The position numbers and the translations under genes are program-made. 64,000 nucleotides of DNA from Lineus longissimus (Eukaryota; Nemertea; Pilidiophora; Heteronemertea; Lineidae): contig NC_088318.1 of the NCBI RefSeq assembly GCF_910592395.1, forward strand, positions 4,982,756-5,046,755. The letters are read 5' to 3'. Positions within the stretch are counted from its first letter, which is position 1; each line of letters begins with the position of its first letter. The notes under the pieces were generated by a model that was not told where the DNA came from, ran no database searches, and saw only the letters and a program-made list of their open reading frames with translations. This document shows positions 1 through 12,100 of this stretch, piece by piece.

Positions 1-540
1 CCATTTCGCTCGTTTCGTTTCGTTGCGCAAAGTCCAGTAAGCCCGCATTGAGGGCTGTGTAAAAAACACATATATGGATGACGTAGTTCACATTTCCGCC
101 TTCAGCCACTTTTTTCGACTGATGAAATCCGATTTTTGAAGTGGAGCTAGCAATGCACAAAATTTTGTATCAACCAAATCACCCTTGCAATACCTGAAGG
201 TAAGTTTTTAATGTTTCAAAACTAGTTTTTAATGATTATATTTGTATAAATCTACATGCTAGGAAAGTATAAAGAGGATTTGAGCACCAGAACATTGCTT
301 TTGAACGCCCAGAAAAATCGATATCGAAGTGAAATTTTGCAAAAACCGGTCAAATTCTGAAGAAAAAAAAGACTCAATAAACCCCGCAAAAATAGCAATT
401 GTGCACAAATATCATGTTCAAATGATAGTTTAGGATGTTAAGCATTGATTTCGGACCAGTTTTATGAAAATAATGTCTTAGATATAAGGATGATATGCGA
501 TTTTGATGGTTACCTCTCCAGGCTAAAAAAGACATGGAGG
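1..540. other. Unassigned DNA left of the transposase-like gene
   Basis: AT-rich sequence with no recognisable coding exon or repeat. A consensus-like 5' splice site (AAG followed by GTAAGT) occurs near base 200, so an untranslated first exon of a plus-strand gene is possible but unsupported by anything else. Confidence 0.3.
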
Positions 541-549
541 CTGGCTAGA

Positions 550-582
550 GGTCACGTGACCTGATTCTAGGCTTCTGATTGG
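550..582 (+). promoter_or_regulatory. Promoter-like E-box palindrome and inverted CCAAT box
   Basis: A perfect 12-bp palindrome GGTCACGTGACC (550-561) holds a CACGTG E-box of the kind bound by bHLH-zip factors such as USF. An inverted CCAAT box (ATTGG, 578-582) follows. Both lie about 170-200 bp before the first ATG of the transposase-like gene, which suits a proximal promoter. Motif presence is seen; function is inferred. Confidence 0.4.
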
Positions 583-749
583 CTGATGCCTGTGTTTACC
601 AACACAAGTAGCCATGTGTTTTTTGTTTATATTTTAAATGAATGCTTTTCAAAGGATTCTTTTTCTGTTAGCTCCCACATTATGTGTGCTTCCAAGAAAT
701 AAAGATGCTGAATGTAACTTCTTCTATATTCCAGGTATAAATAGTAAAA

Positions 750-3632
750 ATGCCGAGACCAACCAAGAAAAGGAGAGGAGCCTTGCCGGGGAAGATGGGA
801 AAGAATCGCCAGTTTCTCTCGGACAGTTTCAGGTTTTTCCCAGACAACCTCGACAGTCTGAAGAAAGGACACCTGCTGCTTCTCTATGTAAATCATGACA
901 GTTCAATTAGTAAGACAATAAAAGCAGCCGAGGAAAAGCTACAAGTATCATCCAGGATCACTCTGTCCCAAATGTTGTCCCTCGTCAACCACTCAAAGAA
1001 GTTCCAGAGCACAAATGAGACGACCATGAAGAAGTATGCAAGCTTTTGCTGTGAACCATTTCTCCCTCATGCTGAAGTGCAACAGCCAGATCTGCCAGTA
1101 CCGCCAAGGGAACCTCAGTCAGTATCATCGTCACCCATGCTGCCTCCTGAGACACCAGGATCATTGTCGCCCATTCCGCCTCGTGAGACACCAGGATCAT
1201 CAACATCGACTCGTTCTTCAGCACGCAAAGGACCATTTACTCCGAGAAAATTAAAATTAAAGAAAAGATTGGAGTTTGTTTCTGAGACAAAGGGTGCCAT
1301 GAAAACTATATACCAAAAAAAGATGAAGGATTTAAAATCGCAAATTCAGGGCCAACAAGGGAATATAAGGAATGTCAAATATCTGAACCAGGAGATAAAA
1401 CGTAAAAAACTCGCAATTGTGAGTAGGGACAACAAAATCAAGCGACTTCGAATGGAATTTTCTGATACATCATTGGCCAAGGCACTAGCAGAATCGAAAC
1501 GGACCATAAAATGCATCAAACGAAAATACAAACGATTGAAAAACAATTATGCTAAAGTGAACCAAATTTCCTGTGATTGTGCATTGTCAAATGATGTTGA
1601 GATTGTGAAATTAAAAGATGAACTAAAAGCAAAAAATGAAACTATCAGTTGTTTACAGAATGAAAATCTGTATTTGGAAGAAAAAATCAAACTGATGAAA
1701 GACAATAATGCCAAATTATTTGAACAGGAGGGTAGGATGTTCCCTTTTAAATGAGGATGTTTGTTTATGACTGTGTGATTAACCATGTACCAACTAAAAC
1801 TGTTCCCACACTCATGAAAAAAGCTGCACAACGATTTGGATTCCAGCTAGATAATGTACGGCACAGGACAAGTGTGGAAATGATGGTTCGAGAATTGGGG
1901 GCGGTGACAGACTATCAGGTAGCAGAGTTTCTTTTACGGCATGATGACCTAACCATAGGTTTTGATGCAACAACACAGGAGGGTGTTCACATTAATGAAG
2001 TCCACATCACTAGTCCGCAGGATTGCCTTGTGGTGGATATTGAACAGTTGCCTGGTGGCACTACCGAGGACTACGAAATGCACATCGTTAATTCCATCAA
2101 CCGGGTGGCAGATGTATTTGCAGCATTTCAGGAGTGTGATTTTGAGAATACTCCGATACTCGTACGCAAATAGTGGGCAACATAAAGAACCCATGACAGA
2201 TCGTGTAGCTGTCAATCATTCGACAATTTCTCGGTTGGAGGAAACATGGGGTGTGGTTTTTAATGAACTAAATTGCCACCTCCCACCCGCTTGACACCAT
2301 TGCAAGCTCGTCCAGGTCGACCCTAAAAAGTGCAGAAACTGTCAAAGGAAAATTATTCGGAACAGACTGTGTGGCTGGCAATATTGTATTGGCAGTAAAC
2401 AAAGTTCGATACAAAGATGGCAAGGGGGACCCTAAAGGTTTTGTGGCGTTCTTGGAAAAGGATGGTTTACCCAAAGGACTTATTCCGAGGTACAGGGGCA
2501 ATAGGCTCCACGTATTATTTCATATTTGTGGCAAGCTTGTGGGCTATTATGACAACTTCCTGAGATTTTTCTCATCAACTACAGTTTCTTGTGGTGGGTT
2601 ACTTGCTGCGATTCTGGCGGACTTCAGTTCAACAGAGGGAAAGGTGGAAATCCAAATTCTCGGATTAATCGGGAAGTTATTGACGGGTCCCTGGATGACC
2701 AAATTTTACTCAGCTGCAGGAAATCAGTCCGTCAGCCATGTTGATGGAATACAAGTGATTAAGAAAGTTGTTGATAAAATCAGGTCCATCATTCAAATGC
2801 CAATGAACACTCTTGAAATGAAAACTGACTTCTTTGACAAGAAGTTAGTTGAAGATGTCATCTTGCAAAAATTACAGGTGAAACCAACAGATAAACTGAT
2901 GCCAACATGATGTCTCAGTGTCTCTCAAAGATTGTGGTGGTTTTGGAACGACAGTATGCTAGATACTTCAAATTGGACATCACAGAGCAACTTCGAAAGG
3001 AAACAGAGTCCTCCAGATGCCATAACATTGATGCTGAGGAGGTGATGGGGATGTTTTCAGCCGCCAAGGACCATGCCCCTAATGCAACCCTCTGCTTTCT
3101 GTCATCCAAAATTCGTGCACAGAAAAACAAGGTTGGTGAATACCTAGATGGCCTTGATCAAGAGAAAAGGGAGAAGCTGATAAAGTTTTCTGTGCCTCTT
3201 GGCAGAAAACAACGTCAGATGAAACGGAAGAAGTGTGGTGAGATCAAAGAGGAAATTCAACAGCGGATTGCTGCAAAAACGCAGAAAAAACAGACATATG
3301 AGAGGAATAAGCTGGAGAAAAAATTGAAAAATGCAAGCTTGGACATTGCTGCCGAATTCAGTGATGCAGATAAAGTTATTCAGGAGGGTATTCGGGACAT
3401 TTTGGCTGGAAAAGTTGTTGGGCGTCGAATCTGCCATGTTTGGTATGAATCCAGTGGTAAAGTCATGTACAATGGAAAAATTGAAAAGCTGAAAAAGAAA
3501 GGTGGTGGAACTTATGTGGTAAACTACTGGAATGAGAATGAGGGCGAGGCATACGAAGACGGAGTAGACTTTGACATTCTAAAATTTGCACTTGCTGCAG
3601 ATTATATTTGTGAGGACTTAACCATGTCGTAA
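750..3632 (+). pseudogene. Broken transposase-like gene, four frameshifts
   Basis: Four consecutive plus-strand frames (750-1754, 1751-2173, 2371-2910, 2907-3632) read as one protein interrupted by single-base shifts near 1750, 2165, 2285 and 2890; a segment around 2165-2285 is in a further frame. The first part is basic, with a Pro/Ser-rich stretch and a long lysine-rich coiled coil (about residues 170-330). The second contains GFDATTQEGVHIN, which resembles the first catalytic Asp region of RNase-H-fold transposases (compare the DATT motif of hAT elements). A later hydrophobic segment has LIGKLLTGPWMTKFY. The C-terminus is lysine-rich, then ends in a Trp/Tyr-rich acidic module (HVWYES, YVVNYW) suggestive of a Tudor or chromo-like barrel. 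The family could not be named. The three host genes in the window have no indels, so decay is likelier than sequencing error. A domesticated gene using frameshifting is less likely. No terminal repeats were found. Confidence 0.6.
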
Positions 3633-3744
3633 AACATTTCCTGAATACATTGGAATAGGGGTGATGGAATTCAGTCATGGATCTTAAAGGTACTTTTATG
3701 TCTTTTTTGGCAGAGTGTGTTTTTTTGCATTAAAATTAATGTGT

Positions 3745-3906
3745 TACTGCTGAGAGGTACGGTATTCACATACTGCTGAGAGGTACGGTATTCACATACT
3801 GCTGAGAGGTACGGTATTCACATACTGCTGAGAGGTACGGTATTCACATACTGCTGAGAGGTACGGTATTCACATACTGCTGAGAGGTACGGTATTCACA
3901 TACTGC
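3745..3906. repeat. 26-bp tandem repeat, six copies
   Basis: The unit TACTGCTGAGAGGTACGGTA plus TTCACA repeats six times with no visible divergence, followed by a partial seventh copy. It lies about 110 bp after the stop of the transposase-like gene. Perfect identity implies recent expansion. Confidence 0.95.
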
Positions 3907-5130
3907 CAGGTTCTTGAATGAAATTTATAAACTTATTTATAAGCATAAACTTCTCTAAAATGGTTGTTTCTTGTAGCTTTCTTTATAACCTTTCTATTGA
4001 TATAATCCTTTTTTAAATAGGACCAAAAATGAGAAAGTTAAGTTAAAATATGTTGAAAGCTATTGGACATTTTGTCGTTCTAATTAACATGCTAATTAAC
4101 ATAATTATAAAGATTAAGGCTTGTAATTAGGGGTTAAATTTGTTTAACTTTGCAGATTCTTGTAGTGTGCTCCATAAGCTTTCCAAAGATGCCATCCCTT
4201 CTTAAATTGGATTCAAACTAAGAAAGCTATGCCGTGTTGAAGGTCTGCCGACATGGATATCGATCACAAGTTTTCCAATTAATCTATTGTTTTCCAATTA
4301 CCAAATATCATTGTTTTTCTGATTTTCAAAATGTCATAACTTTCTTATTTTTTATCACAAAAAAATGATCCAAGTATATTTAAAAAGCTCTTTTCAAGCA
4401 CTTTGCAATGGTACTAGTCTTAATACAACCCTTCAACTTTGAATTTTTGATGTCACATACCTACTCCTTGGGCATATCTTCCTGTTATGGGGCGGAAAAA
4501 AACTGATCCACAGCGTACAGGGTGTTGGTAAATTGTTCGATGCCGTAAAAATGTTCACTGTGGATAGATGGGATGGGGGCAGCCAAGTTGGCAATTGTCG
4601 TATTTGATTTGCATCATGTCATATTCTGGCTTGATGGGCAATACCAGTATGTCATATCGGAGACACATGATATATCATTATGTCACACCGATGATGGGCA
4701 TCATCATGTAATATTTCTGGCTTGGCTTGGGTATGCAGGGAGAAGTCACCAATGGCATAGGCAATTGAAGCCCTCTGCAGTTTTTTAAACCACTCCATCA
4801 GCGTAGGTCTTCCAGGTTGTTTGTCCTTCGGCTGAGGCCTATTGTTTCCTTCGGATTTATGACATGGAGTGGTCTAGCATTGTTGTTTCTAGACAGTTGG
4901 CCTAGATTGCTGTTATCCTCATGTTGTTCAGGCTAACTGTTCAGACAATCACTGTGGGCCTGGTCATAGGTCGTCATTCCATGTGTCATCGGCATTTTAC
5001 TTGATGTTCATGAAGATATCCTTGGGCAACTCACTTGTGTACTCTCAGCCTTAGGATTTTCCCCCACTCATACAAAAACTGTAGAATGGGTCAATAAAGA
5101 AGCTTGACAGAAGTGATTTTCATAAAAATA
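3907..5130. other. Intergenic DNA, no gene seen
   Basis: No supported exon. The stretch includes several tracts about cold-spot AT-rich sequence and short duplicated phrases such as GATGGGCA near 4630-4700. A plus-strand AATAAA occurs at 5093-5098, close to the opposing PIGU poly(A) signal, so plus and minus transcripts could converge here. Confidence 0.4.
5093..5098 (+). terminator. Plus-strand poly(A) signal candidate
   Basis: AATAAA at 5093-5098 faces the PIGU 3' end. No plus-strand coding exon immediately upstream explains it except possibly the transposase-like gene 1.5 kb away. Confidence 0.25.
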
Positions 5131-5134
5131 ATAA

Positions 5135-5140
5135 TTTATT
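5135..5140 (-). terminator. Candidate PIGU poly(A) signal
   Basis: TTTATT on the plus strand is AATAAA on the minus strand. It lies 1.06 kb after the PIGU stop codon; a second AATAAA (5773-5778) would give a shorter UTR of about 420 bases. The 5140-6198 stretch contains no other gene and is best read as PIGU 3' UTR. Confidence 0.45.
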
Positions 5141-6198
5141 ATTACAAAACAATTGTTGTACAAGTCAACTATGGCATAAGCATGAACATAAACATGTACT
5201 TTCAATTTGTAAAACACCTAACATTGTACAGCAAGCACACATGAGAGACTGCACTCAAGAGTCCCAATCATGAAAACAGTTGAACCCCAGGACCTTTGTA
5301 CATCAGCCCATTCACAGTATAAGCTCACTGTACATTGAGAAATATCCTACACTGTTGCTTGTTTTTGTTGGGACATTAAAACCGAGAGAACTACCTAACG
5401 TTTTAAGAAAGTTGAAATTCGAATATTTTTTGAAAGCGCATGAGAGATTGCACTCAAGCATGCTCAAGAGTCCTCATGAAGATAACTGCTAAATCACAGG
5501 AACTCTCAGTATGAATGTGTCTTATTTTCTTGTTACTTTTTTGCTCACCCTTTTAATCAGCACAAGAGCAACCAAGTAAATACATTGAGGACAAGTGCTA
5601 CATCTACAGTCATATAAGGAAAACAACAGTGCAATTTGTTTACAGGCCAGGTCGTGTTAAGGGATAGAAGGATGGTAGCTTAAGTACAAGAGATGGCCCC
5701 CTTCAGTGCTATATAAAGAAACAAATGGCTCTTTGACCTCCCCTTCGTGAAAAATATGTTTTTTTATACATGTTTATTTCGCTACAGTTTCTTACACTAC
5801 TACAACTCATCTGATAATCAATATTCCCTTAAGCCCAACAGAACAAAAGTGCACACATCAAAGTCTTGATACAGTCCTGTATCTTGAATATCATATAACC
5901 TGTACATTTTTTAAAACCATCTCAGCAGTCAGGCCCTAATTTCCTACAAGTCAGCGGCAACTTCTTTGGCAGTTATGCAAATGCACTGATTAGACAGTGG
6001 AAATATATTCTATTCCAATAAAAACTCGTTGGGAAAATACCATGCCTATTCACTCCTTGATGGCGAGACTAGGAGGCATAGACTGACTCTGTTCCCTTTG
6101 ATTATCATGATAAGTGCCAAATCTAATAAGATGTGATAGGAATATTTCGTTGACCTCTCTTTAAAGCATGTTTCAATGGAAAAGATGCCTTGAAATGA

Positions 6199-9100
6199 TT
6201 ATCGAATCTCGACTTCAGCTTTTGTGCCGTTTTCTAGCTTTGGTTCGCAGCCGTTGATGAGGTGGAACTCTCTCCTCAGAAATGCAAACACAACATCGGT
6301 TATAAGGAATATCTGTAAAAGAACAGAGCAACTTTAAAGGGGGACTATAGGCAGGAAGACAGGGCTAATTCATCTTCAAGTGACTAGTAGTATACACAGT
6401 AAAGGCCCTTACCTTAGGTCGGTACTAAAGCACTTATCCTGTCAGCTTCCCCAGTGTCATCTAAGGAAGCAGATTTTCCAACATCGACCATAACTCAACA
6501 GGAACAAGGGGCGCTACCAGCTACTGAAGAGCTGGGACACCTCTTTGAGGTCAGGTTAGCTCATGCCCGTCCTCTTAATGTCAAACGGTTTTTAGTTTTT
6601 TGCAAGTATGTAGAGGGCACTATCGGGCATTTAAATGAGACGTAATTGCTTTAATAGCGCGGAATATTTACTCACCTGGCCCGCTGAGTAGACCAACGTG
6701 ATGGCAAAGTAGAAGTTAGCGTTAGCGCTTCCAGCATAGATCCAGAGATGCCAAAGGATGGGCGCCAGCACGGTGCTGCACACAAACATGCATGTCACTA
6801 CCAAACTGTTACGCACGTCTGAAGAAGAATATAGAAAATAATTTATTTTGTAGGGGTTGAGATGTTAAAGGGAACTGAAACCGCCAAGCCAGTTCGTATG
6901 ACCTCATTTTCATTTCCCGCTTATTGGGTGATCAGAACGAGGCATGAATGAAACATGGCGCCTAGCTGTCAATCATTGAGTGACGTCACTACTATTGGAT
7001 TTACTACGAAAACTAATGAATGAAAGATCGCATGACTCACGTGATTCTCACATGATTCTCAATAATAACAAATTGAACTGCGCATGCTCGGGCACTGGGG
7101 GCGGAGCTACAAATCTGAACTCGAATAGGAAGTTGGAAGTTTGACTTTCTCGGGTGGTGAAAGTCGAAAAGTTGAATAAATCGCTCGGCGGTTCCAGTTC
7201 CCTTTAAGGCAGGAGATGTGCATTGTTGTTTTTTCGAGTAACTAATATAAATATCCACAGTCGTGAAACTGGGCCTGGTTGAACTTGGTGATAAACAACT
7301 TCCCCATACAGGCAGGATAAGTGCCGTTTTACTGTGGGATGGTAGCGACCCCTATCCACCCACCTTGCTCCTGCCTTTAGTCAGGGCCCCATTGAGGACA
7401 AGTCTTCTCACCAACAATGTGGGAGAACAATTTTTATAAGACAGTGGCATGATCATGAAGTCCACTTGTCTGAATGCCAATAGTAGCGCCATCTATCTGT
7501 GCGAGGTGAATTTAGTGGAGTGCAGACCCCATGTGGCTTCAGACAGAACATTTGGTCACAAGACGTATACACTTTTTCATATTAAGTTTTTGGCCTCCAG
7601 AAGTGCCTGACAGGCAACTTATGACGATGTTTCGAAACTTACATTGATATACATAGGACCACATTGGTAGCATTGACAGGTAGAGGCTAGCGTCACCATA
7701 AGATGGGTAGGACTTGAAGATACTTATGATTGTGGTCAGAACATACATGAGAAAGATGGGATGATCCCTGAAATCAACAGACAAGAAATTGATTATATGA
7801 TAATACCAGAAGTAAATAAGTTATAAGATAAGATAGTTGGCCCATAACCTCGCATCATCTCCCTCAGATGAATCGATTTGACGTGAAGACCTCATGGCCT
7901 AGTGGTTAAGGCGTACGTTTCATAACCAGAAGGTCGAAGGTTCGAGGCCTGCCGGTAACCTACTTCCGATGCGGCAGTTGGTTAGCCATAAGCTACTTGA
8001 ATAAAGGGTACAAACTGCCTTCTTGCCAGGCGCCTGACATTAGGGTAAAGAGTGTCCCACAAGCCAAAGGACCTTTCATTAGGGGTTACCCTATAATAAA
8101 CTAACTTTTTTACTTTCTATTCATCAATTTATTATTGGAAAACATTTCACATTTCTTTAAAATCAGCATCTAAATCCCTGGGTATTGGCAAATTTGCCAT
8201 ATTTTGGTGGTGACCACTTTCGAAAACTAAACAATCGCTTACCGGAGTTTGACTCCGAGGGGAACTGTGTAGATAAAAACATGGATCTGGAAAACCCAGA
8301 GGAAGAACACACGGAAATGTTCAAACATCTCTGTGAAGAAATACCAGAATACTCCAGTATTCGGCGTCAGATCTGGCACTGTCAATCTGAAAGAGAGAAC
8401 ATGAATTAACACACACAACATTTGGTCGAGTTCAAGTTAGCACCTTCTGGTTGCTCCTTGAAACCCCCCCGACTGATTTGTGTGGCGACCGAGATAATGA
8501 TATAGGCTCCTTGAAACCCCTGACTGATTTTTGTGGAGACCGGGGTAATGATATGGGCTCCTTGAAACCCCCCGACTGATTTGTGTGGCGACCGAGATAA
8601 TGATATAGGCTCCTTGAAACCCCTGACTGATTTTTGTGGAGACCGGGGTAATGATATGGGCTCCTTGAAACCCCCCCGACTGATTTCTGTGGAGACCAAG
8701 GTAATGATATGGGCTCCTTGAAACCCCCGACTGATTTCTGTGGAGACCGAGGTAATGATATGGGCTCCTTGAACCCCCCCCCCCCCCCCGACTGATTTCT
8801 GTGGAGACCGAGGTAATGATATGTGCTCCTTGAAACCCCCCGACTCATTTCTGTGGAGACCGAGGTAATGATATGTGCTCCTTGAAACCCCCCGACTCAT
8901 TTCTGTGGATATCGGGGTATGATATAGGCTCCTTGAAACCCCCGACTCATTTCTGTGGAGACCGAGGTAATGATATGGGCTCCTTGAAACCCCCGACTCA
9001 TTTCTGTGGAGACCGAGGTAATGATATGTGCTCCTTGAAACCCCCCGACTCATTTCTGTGGATATCGGGGTATGATATAGGCTCCTTGAAACCCCCGACT

Positions 9101-12100
9101 CATTTCTGTGGAGACCGAGGTAATGATATGGGCTCCTTGAAAACCCCCGACTCATTTCTGTGGATACCGGGGTAATGATATAGGCTCCTTGAAAACCCCC
9201 GACTCATTTCTGTGGAGACCGAGGTAATGATATGGGCTCCTTGAAACCCCTGACTCATTTCTGTGGAGACCGAGGTAATGATATAGGCTCCTTGAAACCC
9301 CCGACTCATTTCTGTGGAGACCGAGGTAATGATATGGGCTCCTTGAAAACCCCCGACTCATTTCTGTGGAGACCGAGGTAATGATATAGGCTCCTTGAAA
9401 CCCCCGACTCATTTCTGTGGAGACCGAGGTAATGATATGGGCTCCTTGAAAACCCCCCGACTCATTTCTGTGGATACCGGGGTAATGACATAGGCTCCTT
9501 GAAAACCCCCGACTCATTTCTGTGGAGACCGAGGTAATGATATGGGCTCCTTGAAACCCCTGACTCATTTCTGTGGAGACCGAGGTAATGATATAGGCTC
9601 CTTGAAAACCCCCGACTCATTTCTGTGGATACCGGGGTAATGATATAGGCTCCTTGAAAACCCCCGACTCATTTCTGTGGAGACCGAGGTAATGATATGG
9701 GCTCCTTGAAACCCCCCCCCCCCGACTCATTTCTGTGGAGACCGAGGTAATGATATGGGCTCCTTGAAAACCCCCGACTCATTTCTGTGGATACCGGGGT
9801 AATGATATAGGCTCCTTGAAACCCCCGACTCATTTCTGTGGAGACCGAGGTAATGATATAGGCTCCTTGAAACCCCCGACTCATTTCTGTGGATACCGGG
9901 GTAATGATATAGGCTCCTTGAAAACCCCCCCCGACTCATTTCTGTGGAGACCGAGGTAATGATATAGGCTCCTTGAAACCCCTGACTCATTTCTGTGGAG
10001 ACCGAGGTAATGATATAGGCTCCTTGAAACCCCCGACTCATTTCTGTGGAGACCGAGGTAATGATATAGGCTCCTTGAAAACCCCCGACTCATTTCTGTG
10101 GAGACCGTGGTGATGACATGGGCTCCTTGAAACCCCCAACTGATTTCTGTGGAGACCAGGGTAATGATCTGGTATCCCAAAAGTTCTTTCAACAGGGAAA
10201 CATGGAAAAGTGGATACCGGGGTAATGATATAGGCTCCTTGAAACCCCCCCCCCCGACTCATTTCAGTGGATACCGGGGTAATGATATAGGCTCCTTGAA
10301 ACCCCCGACTCATTTCTGTGGAGACCGAGGTAATGATATGGGCTCCTTGAAAACCCCCGACTCATTTCTGTGGATACCGGGGTAATGATATAGGCTCCTT
10401 GAAACCCCCCCCCCCCCCGACTCATTTCAGTGGAGACCGAGGTAATGATATGGGCTCCTTGAAACCCCCGACTCATTTCTGTGGAGACCGAGGTAATGAT
10501 ATGGGCTCCTTGAAAACCCCCGACTCATTTCTGTGGATACCGGGGTAATGATATAGGCTCCCTGAAAACCCCCCGACTCATTTCAGTGGAGACCGAGGTA
10601 ATGATATGGGCTCCTTGAAACCCCTGACTCATTTCTGTGGAGACCGAGGTAATGATATAGGCTCCTTGAAACCCCCCCGACTCATTTCTGTGGAGACCGA
10701 GGTAATGATATAGGCTCCATTTCTGTGGAGACCGTGGTGATGACATGGGCTCCTTGAAACCCCCAACTGATTTCTGTGGAGACCAGGGTAATGATCTGGT
10801 ATCCCAAAAGTTCTTTCAACAGGGAAACATGGAAAAGTGCTATATAAGATTAAAGAGTTCAACATCATTATCATTATCATCTGTACACCTTTCTGTCGAA
10901 ATCTCACATTTTTTCAACACCAAATCAGGCATTCACAATCAAATCTGTTGACAGGATATGTCTCAACAGAGACAGGAATTCTCAGTCTGTAGTGGACCAG
11001 CAGGCTATCTCATCGAGGTCTTGTATAGCTCTCCACTGAACTTCTTTGAAATACATTTTGTTGGATTGGACTACATTTTGTATTGTAAACATTCATTAAA
11101 TCCACTGGGATGAATGCCTCTTAATTAGGGACAGCATTTATCAGTCCCATGGGTGTCCTTGATAAAGAGGTTCCACTATACTTACATGAACCCATAAGTT
11201 GATTTCAAAAAGTCGCACGAACCCTCTAAGTGATAAGACATCAACAACAGCGCACAGAATGGTGCAGCAACTGCCGTAAATGTCTTTGACATATCATTTA
11301 GACTTGAAGGGCTGAAATAGTTGGTGACTTTGCCTTCTCTCTGAAAACGTAAGATGTGCAATTTTTTAGCGACGTTAACCATAATGCTCAGTCAAAATGG
11401 CAAAGAAATTCTGTGATGCATATTAAGCATTATTCTTTGGACATACCCCAACTTGATCAATCGAGGGTTAAAGTTCATGAATTGATCTGCCCAGAGCACA
11501 TCAAAATTGAGTGAATTTTAACCCGTTAGCCTTGAACTTCAAAATGACGTAACTTTAATTTAGATAGTTTTAAATCTTTGAATTCAAATTAGAAATTTGG
11601 CGAGGATGAAACAGTGTCGTTATGGAAAGAGGTTTGAGAATGTTCTTGAAGGTGGTTTATTTCGCGATATCTGGAACTTACATGTAATTGTCAAGAGAGA
11701 TTTTAAAAATAACGCGCCGTGATACGATATGCGATGCATGATGGGATAGCATGTATACGCAGGATATTGAGTAGACGAGACAAGACCACCATTGAATATT
11801 CATAGGTTGGAGGTTCCAGACCTATCAATTAGACGCGAGTATGTTTTTAACTGTCAATTGCATATTTGGACTTGGAGAGGTATTCTAAAATACCTTGGTA
11901 CCGTAAAGTCAACTTTTAAAAAAAAATGCATGAAAATGCATAAGCCTCGTTCTGAGAGCGGAGTGTTTTGGACACGCAACCAAGATGCTCTACCAAAGTT
12001 CCCTCGGGTTGCACTAAAATGTGGAAACCATGCACACGTCACGTCAATGGAATTTCAGCTCACTTCAGAAGTTTGAGGCTCTCAAAACACTGCTTCAAAC

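Noticed and set aside
735-744. TATA-box-like GTATAAATAG just before the ATG at 750
   Set aside because: It is only about 10 bp upstream of the start codon and follows a splice-acceptor-like TTCCAG, so it cannot place a normal transcription start.
8406-10907. Many open frames of 60-249 codons over the 50-bp satellite on both strands
   Set aside because: They follow the repeat unit, restart at each C-run length change and translate to the same repeated phrase; no gene signal.
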